A stretch of DNA of 46,026 bases from Chara braunii (taxonomy: Eukaryota > Streptophyta > Charophyceae > Charales > Characeae), in assembly GCA_003427395.1 (NCBI GenBank), contig BFEA01000367.1:869117-915142 (forward strand), in the 5' to 3' direction. The first letter of the stretch is position 1; the number at the start of each line of letters is the position of its first letter. The position numbers were made by a program, and so were the translations under genes. The notes below the pieces were generated by a model, which was not told the origin of the DNA, did no database searches, and saw only the letters and a program-made list of their open reading frames with translations. Positions 22,601-35,319 of the stretch are shown here, piece by piece.

Positions 22601-24188
22601 CATGTAGAGAAGCGTTATATTGCAACGCAGTGTTGCTTGGTCTGGCTGAGCAGGGATTGACCATAGCTCTGCCACCGAATGGACAAAGCAGCTGTGCTGG
22701 CTGGGAACGGGCCTGGCGATCCTTGGAAAAGCGGTTTCGCCCCACGTGTTTAGACTTGAGGAGCTGGGGAACGACTGACGTGTCTGTGCTGAGTCATTGT
22801 AGGCATTTTTAAGATCGCCCACCTGCTTGTCTTCTCTTGTCAGTCCCCAACTAAAAGTTACCTGCTGTTTGTTCGCTGTTTTCGCCGCGGAACAGTTTCG
22901 CCGCACGCGGCCTTGCTGTTGTTCCCGTATCTGAGAGCCGGAGGGCTGCAAACAGCTTCTCCTTGTCTATGCCAGATGCAGATCAAGAATGAGGAGAGGA
23001 GGGAGTAAGGAATGCTTAGCGATGAACCCTCGATCTGTTTTTCCTCTTATGGCTAGTGGCTACCCACGTGCATTTTACACGACCAATCTTCATTCAGTTG
23101 CCCCCAATCTTTCCGTATCCTACCCCTTTCCAAAAAATTGTCCTTGTATTCTACCTTCTTACCCGGGCAGTTTTTTTTTCTTTTCTTTTTCTTAACTCCT
23201 CTCTTCGTCTCAGTCGAGTCCGTAATATATATTCTATCTGAACTGGTTGTAGAAGTTCACTCCGTATCAAGCCTTTGGTAAAGAATTTCGGTAAAGAATT
23301 TCGGTGTGACGCTGAGGTAAAGCTTGTTTAGTTCTTTTTTTTTTTTTGTTTAGTTCATTATTCTGCACATCGTAGTTTTTTTTTTTTTTTTTCAGAATTT
23401 TTCGTTTTTTTTTTGTTTTTTTTTGTTTTTTTTTGGCAGGTATTTTGCCTGGGCCCGGCCCCGGTTGGTTGGTAGCCCAGGCTCAAACTTCGTTGTTGTC
23501 TAATGGGTAATTGCACGCGACTGGTGTATATGCACAAAACGTATTTACATCTGGGCGCCCAGCCATAGAGGTGACAAATCAATAAACATCACGCAAAATG
23601 ATTCTGTATTTGTTCACACAAACGAACAAGCCTTTACTCGTTTGTCGCTCTCGGCTAATGAATGTCAAAATCTTCTTCTCCCCAGTGTTCATTGAGAAGC
23701 TTGTACCCAGAAATCTGAGTTGAGTGGATTCGAGCTTGGAAAAAAAGAAGAAGAAAAAAAAAAAGAGCTTGGAACACTACTCTGGCAATCGTTGATTGTT
23801 AGCCAATCATTTCTCTCCCTCCCATAGAATGTTGTACCTCCCAACAGGACGGCATGCTGAACTGTCGGTGGAAATCTGCCTATGGAAAACCCAAGAAACC
23901 CAAGTGGGCCCAGCCCAGTATAATAGGTTCTGCTACAGGCCTTTGGGAAGGTCAGGGGATCAAATCCCAGGATGGCTTAACAGGTGGGGAGACCAAGGTT
24001 GGTGGTGACATTATGTGCATTCCATTCTCCGTCAGTCTTTTCTCCGATGAACGGGATTTTTTTCTTCATTTGCCTCTTGGGATCTGTCTCTTTTGAGTCA
24101 GCATTGAGATGCGATCAAGGCATGTACATGATGGTTGAGGGTTTGGAAAATGATTGATTGAACTTTATGTAGCGGACCCTACTCTCGC

Positions 24189-24302
24189 TACCGTCTTCCC
24201 CCGAACATAACACACCCCGAAAATGAATCTATACAAGGTAAGGTATGTTTCCGGCCCGGTACAGTCGCAATGAGGGTGCGTTGTGTTCGGGGGAAGACGT
24301 TA
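24189..24302. mobile_element. TA-flanked MITE, copy 3 (diverged subfamily)
   Basis: Termini TA-CCGTCTTCCCCCGAACATAA and GTTCGGGGGAAGACGT-TA, 114 bp. The interior differs from the main type. The inner arms read ACACACCC / GGGTGCGT. Confidence 0.72.
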
Positions 24303-24698
24303 GTGGCTTACATTGCAGTACAGGTAACCAATGGCATGTCGTGAGGAGAAGAGCGCAAGGAAATTCACTGAGAGTGTTCTCAGACCTTCAAGAATACTTG
24401 GCAGGGTGCCTGTTGTACTGATGAAAGCCCGAATGTTACTTGCAACAAAGTGATGGGACTCTGGTTCTCTTGCCACTTTCTCCCTGGAACCGACCCTCTT
24501 CTTCTCATGTGGAGAGAGAGAGATGCCATTACAATGTTGCTAAGAAGATGGAGGGAGCGACGAAGCATCACTAACGCCACCTTTGAGACAGGTTTTAGAT
24601 GCAATGGAGGAAAATGGAGGATGGCAGGTAGAGGAATTCTCCTCGGATGGGGAGAAGCTCGTAAGCAACTCGTGGGGACAAAAAGGATAAGCAGCGAA

Positions 24699-25130
24699 AT
24701 TCTGTAATGGCATCCAAGCAATGTGGTAATGCCGCGCTATAGGCAACAGACTACTGCCAACGCCCAAGGAGTACTTGCTGGAGATAGCATGACTCTATCA
24801 AGCCAGCAAATACGAAGAGCATTACAAAAAAAAAGGCAGTCGTGGTGTGGTGTGCTATTTTAAGGAGCATTACAAAAAAAAAGGCAGTCGTGGTGTGCTA
24901 TTTTAAGGTCCATGCAAGATTCTATAATGGCGTCCAAGCAATGTGATGACGGCGCTATAGGCAACAGAAGACTCGTGACCTTCTTGGAAACAGGGTGGAG
25001 AGAGGGAGGCAGTTGTACTGCCAAGGCCCAATGAGTACCTGCTGGAGACAGAATGACTCTATCAAGCCGGCAAATAGGAAGGAGAATTACAAGAGAAGGC
25101 AGTCATGGCGTGCTATTTTAAGGTCCATGC
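24699..25130 (+). repeat. Imperfect 220-bp tandem duplication
   Basis: TAATGGCATCCAAGCAATGT (24706) and TAATGGCGTCCAAGCAATGT (24925) begin copies that run through GCGCTATAGGCAACAGA, GACTCTATCAAGCC.GCAAATA and GGCAGTC.TGG to GTGCTATTTTAAGG. The first copy has an extra internal GAGCATTACAAAAAAAAAGG duplication (24816, 24862). Confidence 0.8.
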
Positions 25131-25865
25131 CTTCCCTAGCGCCTAAGAAAAAGCGTGCTGAGAGAAGAACACTCCGAAAACAGCATTGCAGCACTGTACA
25201 TGATTTAAACGCCATCTGCGGGGCGCAATCGTGGGCGTGTATAGATCAGCCATACAAGCAGCAGTTGTAATAACCCTCACGTCATCGGCATTTGCGAAAC
25301 TGAAATGCTGCATGGACCGTGAAATAGGACCCCCTGGAAGTGCTGCCAAGCTCGGTCGCGGCTCTGCGTGAAGGTCCATGTTTCACTTCCTGTACTGTGA
25401 TCTTTGGGCCCTTGGTCTGTGGTGTGATTGTTGAACCAGCGGGTAGAATGATTAGATGGGAGGGCGTGCTGTTGTTATGGGAATCTGACTGGACTAGCCT
25501 GACTTGGATTGCTTCATGGCTATGTATTATTCAGATTGGAGTGTTGGGAGTAAAAGGAGACTTATTCCTCTCTCAACAATTGTGAGCTGACCCCCTACAC
25601 CCTTCTTCTCCTCCTTTATAGGTCGGCATCCTTGCCAAGTCGATAAAAACGCACACAGTTGTCTTGGATTGCTTCATGGCTATGTATTCAGAGTGTTTTG
25701 GTCACACAGTCTTGTGCTGGCTGTATGTTTATGTTGTGTGCATGCACCTTCTGCAGGGACCAAGTGGAGAAGGGAATACTGGGTTTGGTATTTTCCCCTC
25801 TCTTTTCTCTTGACGCCGTTTTGGGTTTTCTGTGTGATGACTTGCTGGATGGCCTATTGGTAACG

Positions 25866-26290
25866 AGGGCCATAAATATGGAATGATTATACAATGAGGC
25901 CAGTTCGTGATATCTCAGATTGTCAGGCCAGTCGTCGGCGGGCCATAAATATGGAATGATTATACAATGAGGCGAGTTCGTGATGTCTCGGATTGTCAGG
26001 CCAGTCGTATTTCTCTTGTCCCCTGCCTTTCCCTGTCAGGACAGTGGTCTCTCTCTTGCAATGAGGATCTCCTGTTCTTTAGACTGGCAACAACTGATAG
26101 GTGCCAATGGTACCATACCAGGATTATATAATGAGGCCAGTTTGTGATGTCTCGGATTGTCAGGCCAGTCGTATTTCTCTTGGTCCCTTCCTTTCCCTGT
26201 CAGGACAGTGGTCTCTCTCTTGCAATGAGGGACTCCTGTTCTTCAGACTGGCAACAACTGATAGGTGCCAATGGTACCATACCAGCGTAA
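25866..26290 (+). repeat. Tandem repeats upstream of exon 1
   Basis: AATGAGGCCAGTTCGTGAT / AATGAGGCGAGTTCGTGATG / AATGAGGCCAGTTTGTGATG head three units (25893, 25965, 26130). A longer piece (CCCTGTCAGGACAGTGGTCT to AACTGATAGGTGCCAATGGT) occurs at 26032-26110 and 26197-26275. The nearest repeat ends about 370 bases before the first recognised exon, so it could lie in a promoter or an upstream intron. Confidence 0.75.
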
Positions 26291-26660
26291 GTGTGAAGTC
26301 AGGTGCAGACAGAAGCAAGCAGTGATCAACATTGGAGGCCCTTTGAAATGACAAAGACATAAGCCTCCTCTCTATTCGATCTTCCCCGCTAGGGCTGCCT
26401 GAAACGTGTGCAGTAGGTACCTGGCCTTTCCGATGTGTGTTTGAGTCAGCATTGACTCAGCAGGTTGGGCTCGGAGGTAGTGATGGTTGTTGTGAACGCA
26501 TTGTGTGTTTGGCAAAGAAAGGTTGAACGCCGGGGGCAGGCTATTGGATGTCTGATTAGTGTGCAAGTCCTGTTCTTGTCGTTTTGAATGCTGAACAATG
26601 TTGCTGGTTTCGTTTTGGGTTCGATAGGCAGGCATGCAGCAGGAATAGAGCTCATTGCAG

Positions 26661-27002
26661 GGAGGGCTTCCACGGCTAGCCCTTGAGGACTTGAGGATGG
26701 GCCACAGAGGAGGAGGAGCTGAAAGGCGTTTTGTCGCAAAGGGAGACGGGACAGTGATCATAGTAGAGGAACCACCAGGGAAACAGTCACGCGACATGGG
26801 AGTGCCTCCGCCAAGGCCGTTGGGAAGGGAGATCGGGAATGGGAAGATGGGACCCATACGTCCTGGCGATATTGGAAGCCAACAAATGCCTATCGACATT
26901 GATGAAGATAGCTCATCGGCAGGGGAGCAGCCATGCAACCGGAATGGACGGATAGTGAAACGGCCGCCTCTTGCCAAGGAGGAAAAGACGTTTTCGAAAT
27001 CG
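26661..27002 (+). CDS. Exon 1 (recognised) of the PHD-DDT gene: N-terminal linker
   Basis: This 342-nt exon follows a CTCATTGCAG acceptor and ends at TCG|GTAAGA, phase 0 at both ends. It encodes 114 residues with a Pro/Gly/Arg-rich half ([14 protein letters not shown]) and an acidic Asp/Glu/Ser patch ([13 protein letters not shown]), then a basic stretch. No domain is recognised. An in-frame TAG at 26646-26648 limits the exon upstream. The first internal ATG is 26697, so this may be the first coding exon with the start there, or an internal exon. The overlapping 224-codon minus-strand ORF is an antisense shadow. Assignment to the same gene rests on phase and on the open frame across the junction with the next exon, over a 4.8 kb intron. 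Confidence 0.6.
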
Positions 27003-27183
27003 GTAAGACGTGACTCTACCGCTACTTTTGACATTGCAGTGCGCAAATGTAGTGTGCAGAACCTCTCTAGCCCTCAGTATCCCAACCCCTTGGCCTTTCT
27101 CTCTTCTCGTCCTTTTTTTTTTTTTTTCTTTTTTTAATTTGGACCGCTTCTCGGTATATGCGTGTCATCCTTGCGTAGGGGCC

Positions 27184-27215
<32 letters not shown>

Positions 27216-28023
27216 ACGGATGTCCCGAAGGACTGGTGTATGCCTTCATTGATTGTGTATGCATCTTTGTTTTCTATGGATATGCAGAGCCTTGCTCCAT
27301 TGGCTTACTGCTTGCTTGTCTATGCCTGCCTGCTGGCCTATGCACCAAAAATTTGCCCATCGAGCAAACTGAAGAACCCCGTCCTGCTTGGCCATTAGGC
27401 AGGCAATAAACGCGTATGCACACATGACTGTTTATCTACACGAGCATTTTGACACCTACTCCCTGGCTGTCTGCCTGCACAATCACCTATCTCTGCGTCC
27501 AGCTACTTCACAAACAATTCACTCATTGCTCAGCTGCCTCTGCCTAATTCAAGTTTCAGTTGCATGCCCCAGAGGCCAGCAGCCAAATTCCCCCCTTAAT
27601 GTGCATACCAGCTTCATGACATCATAAACCAGCCAATCTGCACATGCGATCGGCCTATCCTTTTCACGGTCTGTGTCTCTGGTTGCTTCTCTCCTTGTCC
27701 CTGTGCTATGCCATCTGCTGCACCTCTCTTGGATCGCTTAGGCTCTGCTTTTCAAAAAAAGTGTTGCTGCGCCCGTTTCTATTTTGCAAGCATTGAATTG
27801 CTTTGCCTGTCAACAGTCTCGTGCAATGATCGCGCCCGGTCAAATGCCCAATTGTCAAACATGCAAGCTCGCAATTCATCCACACAAAGCTCAAACAAAC
27901 ATGAAATGATGTGAACACTTTGTGAGGACCCATATTTTATCATTGAAAACTCAAAGAACAACGAAACAGTTCCATCTTGCATATAAGTGGCAGCTATGGC
28001 TGCCTTGGACTCTTCCCAGGTAA

Positions 28024-28114
<91 letters not shown>

Positions 28115-31100
28115 GCATCGGCTCCCTCTCTCTCTCTCTCTCTCCTCTCTTTCTCTCTCTTTCTCTTTCTGAACTAAGTCCTAGCTATGATGCCCTGCGT
28201 GGTTGACTAGCGTATTGTGTCTTCAGACAAGTCGCACTCGAAGTTGGTCGCACAAGATTGTGAACAGCAGCGCTTCCGCAACAATTTGAGAGATTGTGAA
28301 CAGCAGCGCGTCCGCAACAATCTTGGACTTTGGGGACAACTGTTTCCGAAGTTGGTTGCACTCGAAGTTGGTCGCATGAGGTTGTCTTCAGACTAACCGT
28401 CCTAAAAGTCCAAGATTGTGAACAACAGCTCTTCCGCAACAATTTGAATGAACAAGTGTTTCCCTTTGGCACTGTAGCCGCCTTTTGTTTTTGCTGCAGT
28501 TCACACAATTTTGGACTTTCAGGACTGTTACCTGTCCCTGCCCTGTTGGCCACGGTTGCTTGTCGGTTCAGATGTCACAGGACTTCCGTTGGATGCTGCT
28601 GCTATTTCTGGGACTGAGACTGTTGTGGACTGGATTCCTACAGCTTACCGGACACTTCCACAGCGGTGATTCGAACTTGGGCCTACTGGTTGAGCCACGT
28701 TACATTGGACATGTTTTCTTGGTTAGATGCGGAGATGCGTGAAATCCTTTCAGTCGTGTAGCATGAGACTGTGAGATTCGTGACCCCTATTCTGTCTGCG
28801 TTTGTTTGAGCTAGAGTTTTGGAAATGCGAAGATTTTCGATGTTTGATTCCGTCAAATCATCAGTATCATCCCCCAAGCTTCTGCGGGATGGTTGTAGAA
28901 TGGTTTGAATGAGGCCTGGTTTAGTGAAGCCTGGTCTGGAATGCCCTTTCAGACCCATTGGGAGAGGGCTTTGGGCTGGTGGACCTTCAAAACGTCATTC
29001 TGCTTATCCATCTGCCTGTCTAAGATGGCTTTCTGAAAGGAAAGTGCACAGAGCTGTGGTTAAGGTAGCATACAGCACACATACATTTGTTCTTTGCACG
29101 CCACCTAGTTTTCACAATGTGCAAGCAATTTTGCCATTGTGGGAGACGGGTGTGCGGGCACCTGGCACTCGACAACACAAATGTGGCCAGCTTTGGACTC
29201 TTCTTTTCTATCTTGTGCCTTTTGAATGGATCTGGTTTCGATCTTCAATGGTCTTACACAATACAGGTCTTGCTACTTCTCTGGCTCTGTAGATTGAGCT
29301 GCTAGGATTGCATTTGTGCTTGCGAGCAATTCTTGAATGGATCTGGTTTCGATCTTCAATGGTCTTACACAATACAGGTCTTGCTACTTCTCTGGCTGAG
29401 CTGCTAGGATTGCGTTTGTGCTTGCGAGCAATTCTTAAATGTCTTTTTGGATTTTGAACCACCAGTACATGCCAGCCATTGGGGGCCACAGGCCCCTTTT
29501 GAAGGCCACCCGCCGTCGATTTATTTCTTCGATGGTGTGCGAGCCTCCGAAATTTTAGGAGAGGCTCAATCGGACTCTCAACTTGGCTGGGGCCATGTAC
29601 TGGTGCTTTAACGACGAATACATCGGGGTATCTTTTGAACGAGGCGGATTCCCCCCGCGCGTCAAGCTTTGCTGGAACGCCAGGGTGGCGTTTTTGTTTT
29701 TGTTTTCGCTGGCGCCGCCCGCCATTTTGGTCCGGTTGCCCTGAGCCTCCGAAATTCTAGGACAGGCTCAATCTTGATTCTCAAGTTGGCTGGGCCCATG
29801 TGCTGGCGGTTTAAGCAGTGGCACTCTGGTGTTGCAGGAGGGGTTCTCATGCCATCGGGCCTGATTTTATGGACGGGCTCAGAGGGCGTTTATAGTGGGT
29901 GAGATTTGTGTAGGTGCCAATAGGCTCGCCTTGAGGGCGCATAGGCCTTCCTCGCATAGCCACCTGGTCCAGATGTGATTTCCCGGCTAGTCAGTGGGGT
30001 AAGTACTGTTCAGTAGTTTTCTTTGATCTGACTGTGCATAGAATCAAACCGGTATCTCTGGGGAAACAACTCAATGCCTTCACCACTGAATACACAATGC
30101 TGTGCTAAAAAGTACTGCGACATTGATGATGACAATCACCCACCACTGCACAGCTGCAGTATGATCGCTCACTCATCCACATGACATCACTTGGGACTTC
30201 TAGAGAGGGCACATGGGCCCATCCACCTGGTTCGGCTATGGTTTCCGGACTGGTTAGCATGGTAAGTATTGTTCAGTACTCTTTGATTGAACATTGAATG
30301 CAATCAAACCCGCGATCTCTGGCTCAGCAGCTGGATGCCTAACCACTGCAGTCGTCACTTGATATCTAAGAAATGGAGCCATTCCGGTTTGGAGATCCAC
30401 CCCACCCCTGCCTGGCTGCCGTATGATGACCCTCTCACCTGCATGGAATCACACAAGACCCTCCTGCAGACACATGGGCCCTCCTCATGCAGCCAGCAGG
30501 TCCTTGCTACCGTCTTCACCCGAATAGAACACCGGGTAATTATTGTCGTATCTGGGCTGAAAGGTGTGCCAAATACAGCTGTAATGACCGGGCGTTCTAT
30601 TCGGGTGAAAACGTAGTTACTGTGGTAGTATTTACCTGTGGTCCTGATCGTAGAGGAGTTATACGGATATCTTTGGCTCAACAGCTGGGACGGAACGATG
30701 TCAATACTAGAAGGTCCTACACCCAGGCACCCCTTCCTCGCACAGCTGCAGTATGATCAGCCACTGATGCACACAACTCCCCTTGAGACCCTCCTAAGGG
30801 CACATGGGCTGTCCGCACACATCCACCTGGTATGTGTATGGTTCCCATGCTAGTTAATGGGGTCATTGAACCGTCATTCACCTTTGGTCAGCCCCTGCAG
30901 GGAAACAAGCTGGCAAAGTCTACCTGGTATATGTGTGATTTCCATGCTAGTTAATGGGGTCATTGAACCGTCATTCACCTTTGATCAGCCCCTGCAGGGA
31001 ATCAAACTGGCAAAGTCTGGCTCAACAGCTTGATGCCTTAACCGGTGCAGTTGTGAGGTCGTTATCGAAAGGTGAGCCATACTGGTTTTGAGGATTTCCC

Positions 31101-34100
31101 CTCTTCTCCTGTAGTAAGTGAGAACTTCCCTTCTGGACTTGCGGCAATTCATGCGAGAGATGGTTAATGGAAGGCCCAAATTTTGGGTTTTTTCGCTGCA
31201 TCACCACAAGCAATGTCGTTGACAATTTGACGAACAAACAATTCGGGCTCATAATACAAACAGCGAAAAACCAAACAGGCAAAAAAACAACGAAAAAAAA
31301 CAACCCAAGAGCACTATAAAACCCTATTCGGATTAGCTTTTGGAGTTCAGCAAAAATTAAGGGAAATATGGCAGCAGTTTCGGTGAAAAAAATTTGCCAA
31401 AAATGACACCGCCTATTAACTAACTTTTAGTGATTCATGCACACATAAATTCGAGTTTTGCTTCATGATTGGACTGGGAGGATAACAAAGAGTTTTGCTT
31501 GACAGTTCTGCGTACATTTTGCTCAGTCTCTGTTGTTTTTATCACATTTTGACATGATTTGTTAGCTCCCTATATGACTTGTTCTATCCTTATTAGCATG
31601 CTGGTGAAATTCTGAAAGTGCACCTGGAGCCATTCTGTGGCATTCTGTGCTCTCGGAGGACTGCTGCAATGCAACTGGTGGTGTGATCTGTTTATCAATC
31701 ATTGTGGTTGTGAATGCGACAGTGGTGCGAAATGATGATGATTGATGAAAGGGTTATCTGTGGTGTGCACGTCTTTGTGGGCTCTCGTTTGTCTGGTGAT
31801 GGACTCTGATTGAAGTTAGCGTTTGATTGCCAACACATTGAAACAGGAGCCTCCACAGGACCGAGCACAGAAAGAGCGGGGTGGGAGAGAGCGATGTCTG
31901 TAAGTTCCCTACGTTGTACAACACCACTCCAGAAAATTGTGATGACTTCATATGTTGCTGGCTGCTTTTTTCTTTTTCTTTTTTCTTTTTTGAAAAAACA
32001 GAACCCTTTGGGCTCTGGCTCCTTTCCATTCTGGGGGTCATCAGTCCCTTCCTGTTTTTTTTTTTTTTTTTTTTTTTTGAAAAAACAGAACCCTTGTGTG
32101 ATGCTTTGCTGATGAGATTAATAAGAATCTGCCACATGATGGGATATTGGCAAACGGCAGGTCTCTTGAAACCGTGTTTCTGTTATGTGTCAAAGGAGGG
32201 GTTCATGTGCTTATGAAAACCAAGGACATCAACATAGGCCCCTATGCTAAGAGGACATGTACGGCGGGTGTGTCCTGGGTGTAGGACGGAACGATGTCAA
32301 TACTAGAAGGTCCCTGCATTTCGGGAGTGTAGTATATTTGCGTCAAATGAGGCCCTGTGCCTATAGTACTGAGAACAGAGCTTTGCAAGGGATGAATTTT
32401 GCAATAGAGTTTGCTGTTTCTTCTCATCACGTCTCTCTAGTAGAAAATGAACAGAGGTGGTTATATCATGCTGTTCCCTGAGTGGTAAAGGAATGTGATA
32501 CTCGTAGGTGACCGTTTCCCAATTCGGATCGTATTGGGGGTTGTACCGCTTCTCTCCCTCTCATAGAATGTTAGGATAACTAGAAAGTGGCATTTGCAGT
32601 TAAAGAAAAAAAGAGAAAAAGGAAGTGGCATTTGCATGTACACCATTCTTTCAATTTAGTGGTAAAAGACAAAGTATTGTTCACTTGAAATGCTTTGCCT
32701 TCCCAATTGTCCTTGCAGGATATGTCGGCGTGCAGCATGCTTGAAGGGTTCCAAGCTTCTTCGCTGCAATTTGTGCCCACGGTCTTGCCACATGGCTTGT
32801 CTGGGCTCTACTGGGGTGAGGGTGCCTGAACACAGACCCCAATGCTGATTGATTGTGATTTTCTGCTAGTCTAATTTGGACACATGCAGCTAGTGTGCTT
32901 GGCCCCCTCGGACCTTTGTGTGCAGTAGAACCTGGATGTGGAAAAGCAGCAGAGTTGTCAAACAGTTACTTGATTTCAACGTCGCTGGGATTCCAGGAGG
33001 CCACATTTTTTCCTGGTTGCCCCGTGGAATCAAACATCCTATGGCCATGGTCGCCGGAAACGTCCGGCAGCCTCAGGCCTCAGAAGCTTTCCAGATGCAA
33101 TTGCGGTTTAAGTGGCTCCATCGAATACCTGGATGGACTCTTTAAGTGAGTTGATAAATTTCTCTTTGGATAGCTCCTTTATTTTTTACACCGTCCTTGA
33201 CCTGGTCCTCGATCTTGTCCTCGTAATCTGCTTCTTGTCACACATCTACGTTCAGGTTTCCATCAATTTATGACATATTAACAGGTAGGTGATAACACAA
33301 CCATGTGGATTTATGACCTATTAAATCACCAGTACTTGGCCCATACATCGGCTGCGGGGTGTTGTCGTTAACGCCCCGCAACTTCCGGAGGCCCGGGGTA
33401 CCTGACCTGAAAGGCTGGCGCCGCCAGCCAAAACTTTTATTTTTGGTTGCGCTGGCGGGTCGGCACGAAACGGCGTGCAGGCCGTTTTCAGGCTTGGCAT
33501 CGATAGCTGGGCCAAGTACTGGTGGTGTAAAAGGTAGGTCCTCTTTTTTTATTTGTTTTTATTTTTTTATATAACAAAACCTTATGACTCTGGTTCCTTT
33601 CCATTCTGGGGAGGGTCAGTCCGGTTCCTATTCCACCGGCAAGTCACATTTTACATAGTGGAATTCAACTCACCCATGCCCCTCCCCGCAACGGTTGGGA
33701 GGTCCGAGTAGACAGCATTGATTTCTTCCCTTGGGAAGGATGAACCACCTCTCACCCCTGCCTAGATTAGCTTGGCCAACTACGGTGCCGTTCGCTCCTC
33801 TAAGCTTGAAAGCTGTCTGGTACTACATTGCAAAACTAGAGCAGAGCACTGTGTGTGTCCTTTGGTGATCGCTCTTACCGAGGTCGGCCTGTACTACGAG
33901 CCCTCCGGCCCATTCGAAAAGAGATTCAAATGGTTCACCGTAGATCCTAAATTAAAGCAAATGGAGAATAACGTGAAGCTTGGGGATCATGCAGTGCAGA
34001 CCTGCTACCTGTTCACTTAGGCTGTGTGGTGCACATTAACAAGAACTGTGAAACAGGTGTCAACAGAAGTGTAACGCTACTTTTCGTCCTTTTTTAAATG

Positions 34101-35224
34101 CAAATATGCTGATGTCGTGTGTTTATTATGTGTTTTGCATTAGTGCCTTTTGCGTCGGTAACTGCTGCTATTGGACTGAATCTTGTTCTTTTGCTGTAAT
34201 CTTCGAGCTGAGTCGTCAGGTGGAAAAGGTTGGGTATGGGTTGGGACCAACAGGTGGTGTATCTGACTCCTCTGATCAAATCTTGTTCCTATTTTTTTTG
34301 GAAATTTATGTCCTTACAAAAAAAAGGAATGTGAGCTAGACGGAGGTTTCAGTACACAGCCCAGCGCGGTATATGACATTGAGCTATGGAGGTGTTTTCA
34401 TCAGGCTCATTCCTTCCTTCCACATGATAACCTTCTCCTTCCCCATGCNNNNNNNNNNNNNNNNNNNNNNNNNNNNNNNNNNNTGTGTGGCATACTGCGC
34501 ATCCACACGGGCCTGCAAGGCCCGACCAAACAAGGAAAAGTAAGGGCCCTACAGGCCCTGTGTCGTTTTCAGCCTGAAAGCCTGAAAACGAGGGCCTACA
34601 GGCCCTGTGTCGTTTCAGCCTAAAAGCCTGAAAACGAGGGCCATTTTCAGGGCCTCATAAAGTCGACCTGCCCTGAAACTTAGGCACCAGACCAGGGTTT
34701 TAGCACAGGCCATTTTGGGCCTGTTTTCAAGACAACCTTTGTTTGACCTTCAACACCAGGGTCTGGCACGTTTTGGCTTTGGCGAGAGCAGCCTCCTGGA
34801 CGGGCCAGCACTATATAAGACTGGCCCGCCCTGCAGGCTGCAGGGAGTCACGAGGTGGTTCATAGGGACTTCCCAAGCACTTCACGTGCAGTTCAGGAGG
34901 CAGGAGGTAGTCTTCAGGATTCGGCAGCAGCACTCTGGAGGAGCGCTGCAGTAGTAGTAGTAGTGTTAGCAGTAGTCTTCAGCGCTGGGCGCTATTAGGA
35001 GCTAGAGTAGCATTGGAAAGAGAGAGATGGTTGGCGGAGGCCAGGGAGACTTACCTGTGGCGCCATAGCTCCAGCTTCGTCTTTGATGTACCTGCAACCA
35101 AGCGCCACCTTCACAGGTCAGTACCGGACTACGAGAGAGAAAGAGAGAGTCTTCTTCTTCCTCTTCTAAGTCTACCATCTCTTCCTCACCCTCTTGCTAC
35201 CTGACTTCTCAGTATCAGCAGACT

Positions 35225-35319
<95 letters not shown>

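Noticed and set aside
26372-27046. A 224-codon minus-strand ORF
   Set aside because: It lies antisense to exon 1 of the PHD-DDT gene. It shows no domain, whereas the plus frame has splice sites in matching phase.
32895-33149. Overlapping ORFs between exons 3 and 4 as additional exons
   Set aside because: Exon 3 joins exon 4 in phase and completes the zinc ligands. Inserting these would separate the last Cys pair by an implausible length, and no good acceptor/donor pair with matching phase was found.
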